From Hellea sp. (GTDB lineage: Bacteria; Pseudomonadota; Alphaproteobacteria; Caulobacterales; Maricaulaceae), in the NCBI GenBank assembly GCA_028224375.1, contig JAOIVW010000008.1, forward strand, positions 57,388-121,387: a stretch of DNA of 64,000 nt, read 5' to 3'. Position 1 is the stretch's first letter, and the number at the start of each line of letters is the position of its first letter. This document shows positions 42,649-50,852 of this stretch, piece by piece. Below the pieces are notes generated by a model. The model was given only the letters and a program-made list of their open reading frames with translations. It searched no databases and was not told where the DNA came from. A program made the translations under genes and the position numbers.

Positions 42649-43326
42649 TTAAGAGTCTACGGAAATCCCAAAAATTTGGTCTTTATAGGCCATTGCATAA
42701 GATGACAGACCGGGTATGGCTTTCGTAAAATCGGGATGGTTTATGAAAAGACCGCCTGTATAGGTGCCAAATGAGGGCATAATTATTCGGTCATTGCTGA
42801 TGGCAAAGCAAGGCGCTGTCACAGACCCAGCCCGCATGGAGATTTTGGCTTTAGGATGGTAATGACCGCAGATATTGACGCCTTCCTGCGGCTCATAAGG
42901 ATGATGGGTGAGCAGAAAGCCTCCTAATTGCACATGATCCTCTCTTGCGCCCTTTACCGCCCTAGGTATGTCCGGGTCATGGTTGCCCAGCACCCAAATA
43001 ATTTCGCAATGTGTCGCCGCTAACTCATTAAGCCGTGCGGCGGATTGCGGGGACAGGCGCGTATCAGCCTCAATGTCATGAAAGCTATCGCCTAACGCGA
43101 TGATCCTCTCAGGATTGTAGTCCTGCGCAATCGCCCAGAGCCGCTCGATAGTATCAAATGTATCAAAAGCGGGTAGGGCTGAGCGGCCAACCTGGCGCAA
43201 ATAGCTGCCTTTTTCAAAATGCATATCGGCGACCAACAGCGTTTTACTGTCGGGCAGGAAGGCGGTCTTGCGGCCATCCATTATGACATCCCCCGCGCGG
43301 GTTTTAAGGATTTGCTGCTGAGTCAT
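42649..43326 (-). CDS. pdeM: Ligase-associated DNA damage response endonuclease PdeM
   Basis: 225 residues. Metallophosphoesterase motifs: LLVADMHFEKGS, IIALGDSFHD, VLGNHDPDIP, LTHHPYEP and ICGHYHPK. Together with the adjacent helicase, MBL exonuclease and ATP-dependent ligase genes this is the known four-gene 'ligase-associated' repair cluster. The ATG lies 23 bases inside the helicase gene, so the two are translationally linked. It cleaves DNA phosphodiester bonds in the proposed pathway; details are not settled. Confidence 0.93.
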   Translation of the reverse strand: MTQQQILKTRAGDVIMDGRKTAFLPDSKTLLVADMHFEKGSYLRQVGRSALPAFDTFDTIERLWAIAQDYNPERIIALGDSFHDIEADTRLSPQSAARLNELAATHCEIIWVLGNHDPDIPRAVKGAREDHVQLGGFLLTHHPYEPQEGVNICGHYHPKAKISMRAGSVTAPCFAISNDRIIMPSFGTYTGGLFINHPDFTKAIPGLSSYAMAYKDQIFGISVDS

Positions 43327-45778
43327 TTACAAAGTCTCTGACGGTCTCAAGGCGCGTATTCGCTATGTCATCATGGCTGGCGAGCTCTAACATGGCAATC
43401 TTGGCCTCGCCAATAACGGTCTCTTTTCCCAATTGCATCATGGACGGAATAGAGAGGGGCGAGGCGTAGGGCAATGTTTTGTGAATGATGTCACCTTGAA
43501 CGCTTTTTAGCCAATGCCGCAGGCGCGGTAAGTCCAGCAAGTCCCGTTCGGCTTCTTCGCGGGCGATGCGCAAGAGAATGTGATCTGGATTATATTTTAG
43601 CAGCACATCATAGATGAGGTCAGTGCTGAAGGTGACTTGCTTCATAGTGCGTTTCGCGCCGGGCAGCCTTTGCTCCGTCAGCCCTGCAATGGTCGCAATT
43701 TTGCGAAAGCTGCGTTTCACCATAGGGGACTCCGTCACCCATCCTGCATATTCGCTCTCCAATATATCTTCGGTCATCAGGCTTGCGGCATCCTCAACCG
43801 GCTCCATCGCGGTAATTGTTAGGGCATAGTCCGTGATAGAATATGTCAGCGGTTTCAGGCCTCGCTTTTCCATACGCCGCGTCATTAAAAGACCAAGGGC
43901 CATATTCACTTTGCGGCCTTCGAAACTATGGATGACGATAACATGCACGCCGCGGTCAAAAAATCCTTCGACCAATGCGCCGTGTGATTTTGGCAATTGA
44001 GAAAACTCAGATTGCAGAGATAGCCAATCTTGTATTTGCCGGGGCAGGGCATGCCAGCTGTTATCTTGGGAGAGCATTTTACGAACGCCTGCTGCTAAAA
44101 ATGTTGAGAGCGGCATCATACCGCCAGCGAAGGCGGGGACTCTGGGCGGTGATTTTTTAGGGGCAGGACTGGCTTCGAGCGCCATATCGCGCACCCCGTG
44201 ATAGCGCAAAACTTCACCCGCAAAGACAAAGTTATCGCCAGGCGCAAGACCCATGACAAAGCGTTCTTCAATCTCGCCAATATTGCGTCCGCGTTTGGAT
44301 TTCATATTCGGAAAGCGGCGCACTTTTAATTTCGCATATTCAACGATTGTTCCGATATTCATGCGATGTCGGCGGGCTTGCTGCGGGGTGGAAATTTCAT
44401 AACCGCGAGAGGTGGATTTAAGCCGCGCAAAGCGGTCATAGGCTTGCAGGGCATAGCCGCCATCTTGGGCAAAGCCGACGAGTAAATCAAAATCAGATTT
44501 TGGCAAATTGCGATAAGGCCATGCGCTGCGGATTTCTGCTAAAGCTTCGCGTTTTTTAAATTTTCCGGCGCAGGCGCGGTTGACGATATATTGCACAGCC
44601 ACATCCATCGCGCCTTGGGTGTAGTCCTCGCCGTCGCGCTGTCCCGCTTCAATCGCGTCAATCGCAACTGCGCATTCGACGGCTTCCAGTGGATTGCACG
44701 GCACTAATATGGCATTGGACGGCTCATCCAGTCTGTGATTTGAACGTCCTATGCGTTGCAGCAGGCGGCTGACACCTTTAGGCGCGCCGACTTGTAAGAT
44801 TAAATCGATATCGCCCCAATCAATCCCCATTTCCAGAGCGGAGGTGGAGACAACCGCGCGCATATCTCCTGACGCGATGGAGGCCTCTGTGCGCTGCCGT
44901 CGGTCTCGCGAGAGAGAGCCGTGATAAAGCCCGATGGGAAGGTTATCCTCGTTAATCTGCCAAAGCTGTTGAAAGAGCAATTCCGTTTGTGCGCGTGTAT
45001 TGACGAAAATGATGGCGCTCTTGGCGCTCTTAATCGCGGCGTAAATATCTTTCACGGCAAAGCGTGGATTATGGCCGCCTAAGGGATAGCGGGTTTTCGG
45101 GGTCATTATGGTGAGCTGGGGCGGCGCGTCACCTTTGACCTCTATGACCTTTGCGGGGCTTCCCGTCGGGCCTAGCCAGTTGGCCGCCGCGCTTGAATCG
45201 GCAATGGTGGCCGACAGGCCGAAGCGAATATGGTTAGGCGCCAGTGTTTTAAGCCGCGCCATGGCGAGGGCCGTAAAGTCGCCGCGCTTATTGGTGGCAA
45301 AACTATGAAGCTCATCGACGATGACGGTTTGTAAGTCTTTAAAATACTCTGTGGCTTCAGGATAAGATAAGAGCAGCATCAGGCTTTCTGGCGTTGTCAA
45401 AAGGATATCTGGCGGCATTTTGCGCTGCTTCATACGTTGATATTGCTTGGTATCGCCCGTCCGCACGCCAACCGTAATGGGCAGCGCCATATCGGTTACA
45501 GGCGTATTTAAATTGCGGTCAATGTCATTAGTGAGTGCGCGTAAGGGCGATATATAGAGCGTATGCAATTTGGCTTTCGCGCCAGGCTCCTTGCGGGCCA
45601 AATCAATCAGGCTTGGCAAAAAGCCGGCCAGCGTTTTGCCGCCGCCTGTCGGGGCTATCAGCAGCGTATCTTCGCGCCGATGAAATGCGCCCACCATTTT
45701 GCGCTGATAGTCACGAATGTACCAACCCTGCTTGGCGAACCAGCTTTCAAATTTTTCGGGAACGTCTCGCATGCTCAC
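43304..45778 (-). CDS. Ligase-associated DNA damage response DEXH-box helicase (Lhr-like)
   Basis: 824 residues. Helicase motifs: I APTGGGKTLAGF, Ia YISPLRALTNDI, II VDELHSFATNKRG, III LSATIAD, V STSALEMGIDWGDI and VI QRIGRSNHR. The C-terminal Lhr-type domain includes HSFEGRKVNMALGLLMTRRM. It unwinds nucleic acid with ATP and is one of four proteins of the ligase-associated repair cluster. It is divergent from the exonuclease gene, with only 42 bases between starts, so promoters overlap. Confidence 0.94.
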   Translation of the reverse strand: MSMRDVPEKFESWFAKQGWYIRDYQRKMVGAFHRREDTLLIAPTGGGKTLAGFLPSLIDLARKEPGAKAKLHTLYISPLRALTNDIDRNLNTPVTDMALPITVGVRTGDTKQYQRMKQRKMPPDILLTTPESLMLLLSYPEATEYFKDLQTVIVDELHSFATNKRGDFTALAMARLKTLAPNHIRFGLSATIADSSAAANWLGPTGSPAKVIEVKGDAPPQLTIMTPKTRYPLGGHNPRFAVKDIYAAIKSAKSAIIFVNTRAQTELLFQQLWQINEDNLPIGLYHGSLSRDRRQRTEASIASGDMRAVVSTSALEMGIDWGDIDLILQVGAPKGVSRLLQRIGRSNHRLDEPSNAILVPCNPLEAVECAVAIDAIEAGQRDGEDYTQGAMDVAVQYIVNRACAGKFKKREALAEIRSAWPYRNLPKSDFDLLVGFAQDGGYALQAYDRFARLKSTSRGYEISTPQQARRHRMNIGTIVEYAKLKVRRFPNMKSKRGRNIGEIEERFVMGLAPGDNFVFAGEVLRYHGVRDMALEASPAPKKSPPRVPAFAGGMMPLSTFLAAGVRKMLSQDNSWHALPRQIQDWLSLQSEFSQLPKSHGALVEGFFDRGVHVIVIHSFEGRKVNMALGLLMTRRMEKRGLKPLTYSITDYALTITAMEPVEDAASLMTEDILESEYAGWVTESPMVKRSFRKIATIAGLTEQRLPGAKRTMKQVTFSTDLIYDVLLKYNPDHILLRIAREEAERDLLDLPRLRHWLKSVQGDIIHKTLPYASPLSIPSMMQLGKETVIGEAKIAMLELASHDDIANTRLETVRDFVNDSAANP

Positions 45779-45820
45779 TCGCTATATGGGTACGCAATTT
45801 TAATTTACGATAGGGCTTGC

Positions 45821-46846
45821 ATGACAAACGCCTCAGCAGAAGAATGGATGCAAGTTCGCGAGGCCGGACTCTATTGCGTGCCTGCTAATGTCTATATTGA
45901 CCCGCATGACGCCGTTGAGCGGGCGGTCATAACCCATGGCCATGCTGACCATGCAAGGTCAGGTCACGGCGAGATATTTGCCACGCCCGAAACAACGGCT
46001 ATCATGCATACGCGCTATTATATCAAAGACGAGACTAAAGAGACCGCGCTCAAATACGGACAGCGCCATGACCTTGGCAATGGGGTCACATTATGGTTTG
46101 CCAGTGCGGGCCATATCCTCGGCTCTGCGCAAGCTGTGTTTGAATATCAAGGCACGCGCGTTGTCGCCGCCGGAGACTATAAACGCCATCCCGACCCGAC
46201 CTGCGCGCCATTTGAGGTCGTCCCGTGCGATATCTTTATTACCGAGGCGACTTTTGCGCTACCTGTGTTTCAACATCCGCCGCTTGAGATAGAAGTTGAA
46301 AAACTCATGCGCTCTATGCGGGCTCTGCCGGAGCGCACGCATATTGTTGGGGTCTATGCGCTAGGCAAATGCCAGCGGGTGATGAAAACCTTGCGCCTCG
46401 CTGGATATGAAGAGCCGTTTTATCTGCACGGCGCACTAAAGAAACTCACTCAACTTTATGAGAGCTATGGGCAGGATTTTGGCGAGTGGATTATGGTCAG
46501 CGATATTTCCCGCGCCGATAAACATGTCTTCCAAGGTAAGATTGTGTTGTGCCCGCCCGCGCAAATTAATGATCGCTGGTCGCGCAGATTCGCAGACCCC
46601 CTGACCACAGTGGCGAGCGGCTGGATGCAAATCCGCGCCCGCGCCCGTCAGAAGCGTGCCGAGATGGCCTTAGTTGTATCAGACCACGCGGATTGGGGCG
46701 ATTTAATCCGTACCTGCGAGGAGACAAAAGCCGCAGATATTTGGATTACTCATGGCCGCGTAGAGGCGCTTGAATATGAACTTAAGAAACGCGGGATACG
46801 GGCCAAGGCGCTTAATCTGATTGGCCGCGACGAGAGCGTCGAATAA
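45821..46846 (+). CDS. Ligase-associated DNA damage response exonuclease (MBL/beta-CASP)
   Basis: 341 residues from the ATG at 45821; the frame is open further upstream only as a shadow of the helicase gene. The metallo-beta-lactamase motif THGHADHARSGHG is at about 38-50, with SAGHILGSAQAVFEY and VAAGDYKRHPDPT next. The beta-CASP part and SDHADWGDLIRTCEETKA complete an SNM1-like nuclease. The stop overlaps the ligase start as TAATG. Confidence 0.92.
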   Translation: MTNASAEEWMQVREAGLYCVPANVYIDPHDAVERAVITHGHADHARSGHGEIFATPETTAIMHTRYYIKDETKETALKYGQRHDLGNGVTLWFASAGHILGSAQAVFEYQGTRVVAAGDYKRHPDPTCAPFEVVPCDIFITEATFALPVFQHPPLEIEVEKLMRSMRALPERTHIVGVYALGKCQRVMKTLRLAGYEEPFYLHGALKKLTQLYESYGQDFGEWIMVSDISRADKHVFQGKIVLCPPAQINDRWSRRFADPLTTVASGWMQIRARARQKRAEMALVVSDHADWGDLIRTCEETKAADIWITHGRVEALEYELKKRGIRAKALNLIGRDESVE

Positions 46847-48465
46847 TGGAGCGATTTTCAGACCTTTTAGATGATCTTTATTTTACCAACTCAAATTTGG
46901 CGAAAGAGACGATTTTAACCAATTATTTGCGAGAGACCCCCGACCCTAATCGCGGCTGGGCTCTGGCCGCTATCGCAGGCACGCTCTCATTTGACTTGTT
47001 TAAACGCAATGTGATTAAGACCCTGATGATGGAGCGGATGGACCCATTTCTTTTTGATATGTCTCGGGACTATGTCGGGGAGATGAGCGAAACGGTAGCT
47101 CTGGCCTGGCCGCAATCCGAAAATCCTGTGCGCCTTAACCGTCTCCCAGATTTAGAAACGGTCATCACTGAATTTAAATCCCGCAATAAGGCGGGCATTC
47201 GGGACTATCTCATCACACTGCTAGATAATATGACTCCCGCCCAGCGCTGGGCTCTCCTAAAACTCGGCACGCGCGGCCTGCGCATTGGGATGTCGGCGCG
47301 GTCTGTGAAGCTAACCTTGGCTAAAATGAAAGATGTTGATGTCAATGTCATTGAGCAAATCTGGCATGGGTTAGAGCCGCCTTACACAGACCTATTTGCC
47401 TGGATAGACGGGCGTGCAGAGCTGCCGGATATGAGCAATATCGTCACCTTCTCGCCGGTCATGCTCGCCCATCCCATTGATGAGGAGAAAGACCTGCCTC
47501 GTATCACGGGCCAGAGCCATATCGCGGAATGGAAATGGGACGGTATACGCGTGCAAATCTCGAGCAAAGGTGAGGAAACAAAAATCTTCTCCCGCAAAGG
47601 CGATGATATTTCTGGCTCCTTTCCTGACCTCGCGCAGGCGGTAGACTTTAACGGCATTATAGATGGAGAATTACTCGTCAAACCGGACGGTAAGATTGGG
47701 TCCTTTAACGATTTGCAGCAACGCTTGAACAAAAAAAAACCTGCCAAGGCTCTCATGGCCCGCCTTCCGGCACACGTTATCGCCTATGACATTCTTGAAT
47801 GGGAGGGTGAAACATTGCGGAATTTGCAGTTAATGGATCGGCGGAATGTCTTAGCTGACACAGTTAAAGCACATCAACACGGGCGGTTTGAACTCTCCGA
47901 AACTTTGGATTTTAAAACAACTGAAGACCTTAAAGAGTTTCGCGAGACGGCGGCTAAGACTGGCGGGCTTATTGAAGGGCTAATGATCAAAGATAAATCT
48001 TCGACTTATCTCTCAGGGCGTCCAAAACATGCTTGGTATAAGTGGAAGCGCGATCCGTTTCTGCTGGACGCTGTTCTGATGTATGCGCAGCGCGGCACAG
48101 GTAAACGCTCATCCTATTACTCCGATTACACCTTTGGCCTTTGGAATGAGGAGGGGGCTTTGCTACCTATTGGCAAAGCGTATTTCGGGTTTACGGATGA
48201 AGAGCTAAAGAAGCTCGATAATTGGATTCGCAGCCACAAACTTGCGCGTTACGGGCCTGTGCAAGAGGTCGAGAAAGAGCTCGTCTTTGAAGTTGCCTTT
48301 GACACCGCGCAGGAAAGTAAGCGTCATAAATCAGGCTACGCGCTGCGTTTTCCCCGCATACATCGCATCCGCTGGGACAAGCCTGCAGCTGAGGCAGACA
48401 AAATCAGCAGCGTCGCGAAACTTGTTGAAGACCAAGCTGCTCGGGTCAGAGACGCAGGCACTTAA
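46846..48465 (+). CDS. ATP-dependent DNA ligase
   Basis: 539 residues. The adenylation motif is EWKWDGIRVQI (active-site Lys in KWDG). Motifs III/IIIa (IIDGELLVKP), IV (LIEGLMIKDKSSTYLSGR) and V (WYKWKRDP) follow, then an OB-fold domain. The N-terminal 200 residues form the DNA-binding domain of the long-form bacterial ATP ligases. It seals nicks in the four-protein repair pathway, separate from the NAD-dependent LigA. Confidence 0.94.
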   Translation: MERFSDLLDDLYFTNSNLAKETILTNYLRETPDPNRGWALAAIAGTLSFDLFKRNVIKTLMMERMDPFLFDMSRDYVGEMSETVALAWPQSENPVRLNRLPDLETVITEFKSRNKAGIRDYLITLLDNMTPAQRWALLKLGTRGLRIGMSARSVKLTLAKMKDVDVNVIEQIWHGLEPPYTDLFAWIDGRAELPDMSNIVTFSPVMLAHPIDEEKDLPRITGQSHIAEWKWDGIRVQISSKGEETKIFSRKGDDISGSFPDLAQAVDFNGIIDGELLVKPDGKIGSFNDLQQRLNKKKPAKALMARLPAHVIAYDILEWEGETLRNLQLMDRRNVLADTVKAHQHGRFELSETLDFKTTEDLKEFRETAAKTGGLIEGLMIKDKSSTYLSGRPKHAWYKWKRDPFLLDAVLMYAQRGTGKRSSYYSDYTFGLWNEEGALLPIGKAYFGFTDEELKKLDNWIRSHKLARYGPVQEVEKELVFEVAFDTAQESKRHKSGYALRFPRIHRIRWDKPAAEADKISSVAKLVEDQAARVRDAGT

Positions 48466-48474
48466 GACGCTAGG

Positions 48475-49410
48475 CTATTGACCCCAGCGCGCGCGATAAC
48501 CTCGCGAGTCGATATGAATGAAGGGGCCGCGGGCGCTGTTCGGGCCATAAACGCCGACGCCGCCGCTTGGCCAATTACGTCCACCCTTAGCCGCAAGACT
48601 TTCTGCAAGTTTAGCCAGAGCGCGCGCGTCATCTTTTGTAATCTTGCCGTCACCGTTTAAATCATCCATGCGGCCATCACCATCGCCGTCAAGCCAAATG
48701 TCCGTAGCGTCGCCGTAAAGATGACGTGAGGATGTGGTGCGATTTCCGATAGAGCGGTTATAATGCGGTGTTCTAAATCCGCTCATGACGTGGAAACTCT
48801 TGGCATTCCAGCCTTTCTTATTCGCGGCCTCTAAGAGGGTTTCAAGCTTGATCAAGGTCTCAGGCTGTACAAGCAAATAGGTTGGGTCATGCCCAGGCTG
48901 TTGTTTGCAAATGAATTGCCCCAGAGTAAAATGAGGAGAAATCTTGAGATTTTTTGGCCCTGCGGAAAGATCAATAAAGCCTTTCGGAGCGGCATAATTG
49001 GGCAGCCCTTTAAAGAGCGTTTTTCGATAAGCCCCAACTTTATATCCATTAAGCGAGGACTGCTCCAAATTTCTAAACGGGGTCAGAACGAAAATCTGCA
49101 AGGTCATCGTCTCGCCCCCATGTGTGAGCGTCATCTCGTGGCGACCAGGCGCTGGGGGTGCGGTCCATTGCCAGCTTGTCCCCGTAAAAGACAAATCACC
49201 CGCCGTAACACTGGGCGTGGCCACGGTCTTTATCTCGATCATTTCGGATGGCATGACCGTTGTCATCAATGTAGACAAATCACTCGTGACGCCATGAAAA
49301 GACGCGGTGAAGCCAAGGCGGTCAGGCATATTGGCCGCCGCTGCAATTGGCGAGCTAACTATCAAGGAAAGCGCAATAGCAAAAATGCGCCATGATTTTA
49401 ATCGTGCCAA
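48475..49410 (-). CDS. M15 peptidase-like exported protein with EF-hand insert
   Basis: 311 residues with a signal peptide (about 1-26). The C-terminal domain is a zinc peptidase of the M15/YcbK type: FRTPHYNR, SRHLYGDATDIW (S-x-H-x-x-G-x-A-x-D) and the last ligand in FIHIDSRGYRARWG. Between the second and third motif lies an unusual calcium-type loop, LDGDGDGRMDD then DLNGDGKITKDD, of EF-hand/dockerin pattern. It probably trims peptidoglycan peptides in the periplasm, perhaps with calcium dependence. Last chromosomal gene before the integrated island. Confidence 0.82.
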   Translation of the reverse strand: MARLKSWRIFAIALSLIVSSPIAAAANMPDRLGFTASFHGVTSDLSTLMTTVMPSEMIEIKTVATPSVTAGDLSFTGTSWQWTAPPAPGRHEMTLTHGGETMTLQIFVLTPFRNLEQSSLNGYKVGAYRKTLFKGLPNYAAPKGFIDLSAGPKNLKISPHFTLGQFICKQQPGHDPTYLLVQPETLIKLETLLEAANKKGWNAKSFHVMSGFRTPHYNRSIGNRTTSSRHLYGDATDIWLDGDGDGRMDDLNGDGKITKDDARALAKLAESLAAKGGRNWPSGGVGVYGPNSARGPFIHIDSRGYRARWGQ

Positions 49411-49762
49411 TGTCAGGCCTTTCCTAAAGCGCGTATTGCGCCGCGGTCATAAATGTCATCCAAATAATATAGGCCATATTCACCTTCACTGACTACGGTA
49501 AAATACAGCATGTGGATGGGATTTCATAGAGTATTGGGATAATGTCTAATGTGGCTTTAAAGCTATATTATACGGCTTTGCCAAATTACAGAAAGATTTC
49601 AACAATAAGGTTCAGCCAAAGGTCAGTGCTCGCTGTTTGATGGGGATTATGGAGTAGCTTGTATCCATAGTGTAGCGGACATTCTTATTCACCAACATTG
49701 TGTAAGCATGTTTCAATGCACGGGGCGTGATACCGCGACTTATCGATTATAAAATTAAAAAT
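49411..49762. other. 352-base gap left of the island boundary
   Basis: I see no gene, RNA or clear terminator here. The sequence is ordinary to slightly AT-rich. In the uninterrupted chromosome it would lie just downstream of tRNA-Arg. Confidence 0.4.
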
Positions 49763-49779
49763 AAATGGCGCACCGGGGA
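49763..49779. repeat. Distal attachment site (direct repeat of the tRNA-Arg 3' end)
   Basis: AAATGGCGCACCGGGGA is identical to 59137-59153. It reproduces the CCA end, the acceptor strand and the first T-arm bases of tRNA-Arg on the minus strand. No tRNA surrounds it here, as expected for the far att site of an integrated element. Confidence 0.9.
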
Positions 49780-49840
49780 TGCGTGGCTCTCGGCTCTTAA
49801 AGCCGATAAGAATCAATAACATAGACCCTATCAAAATGTC

Positions 49841-50087
49841 AATGGACCCCAGTTTTTGTTGCAAAACTGACCCCCAGCGGCAAAGGGCTGAAATCGGTTA
49901 AAATCTAAGCTGGGTTGCCCTGCAACCCTTGCCCCTTGGCGAAAGCGGGGTGTGCAAACGGAGCGGCAAATCGTGCGGGGTGGTGCGGGCGCAGGGCGTA
50001 GCCTGAGCCACGGCCCGCGCTATTTTCTGCGAAGTGCGCCGAGGGGCTGCGTCCCTAAGCAAAAAAATCTCCCAAAACCGAACTACA
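49841..50087. other. Intergenic stretch with possible IS21-type end remnant and a GC-rich block
   Basis: CAGTTTT and AAAACTG form a hairpin at 49850-49869 flanked by ACCCC runs. On the minus strand it reads GGGGGTCAGTTTTGCA, which recalls ends of IS21-family elements; no transposase is near. From about 49910 to 50040 the sequence becomes clearly GC-rich, next to the AT-rich operon, with no open frame that I trust. The function of this block is unknown. Confidence 0.35.
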
Positions 50088-50852
50088 TCAATTCTGAAAT
50101 ACATTATCATTGTGGAACTTTAAAAACTCCATTTTTGGCGGAAATCGGTCCGGTAAAGTAATAGATTTTTTGTTATACTTACCGAAGAATTGAGCTTCTC
50201 CAAGCAACTCTTCATTTAATAATTGCTCTGACATTCTTACCGTAAAGTCCGTAGAGAGGATTGTTATTAGACCCACATCGAAAGCTCGATCTAATAAAGA
50301 GTTAAGGCACAGACCGTTATGTGGGTTCAGTCTGTGTTCAACCTCTTCCGCCCATGGCACTATATGACTTGCCACTAGGAGGCTTGTATTACCGAAATCA
50401 GATATACAGCATCTGTAATTATATGACGCCAGAACCATCCTTCTGAACAGCCCTTGTTTCGTTCTTACTGTACCAGAAGATAATTTATCAGTCTCCTGAA
50501 AGTAATCCAATTGCTCCAAATTAAGTGCACCTTTGTCTTGAGAAAAAATACTCTTTCTAACCTCGTTAGAAATTTCTACTAGCTTATCCCAGTCTGAAGA
50601 AAATTCATTCCAGACCTCAACGTCAAGCTTTGAACCGTTTTTCATGCCTGAAAGGTTTCGAGCGCTCAAATCAGGGTCGAGTCTGGCGAAATTGGCTAAC
50701 TTAATTGCCACAGCGTTTGATGATCGCCCAATGGCATTTGCTAAAGCAATCGCTTTTGGATCATTTGGACTTATCTTTGAGAAAGGCGTTTCCAGATAAA
50801 GTTCCAAAGCAAGCGTGAGTTCCTTTTTAGTCCAGTTTGGAGACCTCGCCAT
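50088..50852 (-). CDS. HNH endonuclease, likely restriction/defence effector
   Basis: 254 residues. An N-terminal module (WTKKELTLALELYLETPF, then IGRSSNAVAIKLANFARLDP) is common in HNH proteins linked to restriction and probably reads DNA or partner proteins. The C-terminal HNH_2 domain is LVASHIVPWAEEVEHRLNPHNGLCLNSLLDRAFDVGLI, with His163, His178/Asn179 and Asp192 as the expected metal and catalytic positions. The start overlaps the receiver gene stop as TAATG. As last gene of the operon, it is the probable DNA-cutting effector. Its target is unknown. Confidence 0.88.
   Translation of the reverse strand: MARSPNWTKKELTLALELYLETPFSKISPNDPKAIALANAIGRSSNAVAIKLANFARLDPDLSARNLSGMKNGSKLDVEVWNEFSSDWDKLVEISNEVRKSIFSQDKGALNLEQLDYFQETDKLSSGTVRTKQGLFRRMVLASYNYRCCISDFGNTSLLVASHIVPWAEEVEHRLNPHNGLCLNSLLDRAFDVGLITILSTDFTVRMSEQLLNEELLGEAQFFGKYNKKSITLPDRFPPKMEFLKFHNDNVFQN

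Noticed and set aside
49898..50110. Minus-strand frame of 70 codons in the GC-rich block
   Set aside because: Frame begins inside the HNH gene and shows no protein-like conservation; judged a product of high G+C.
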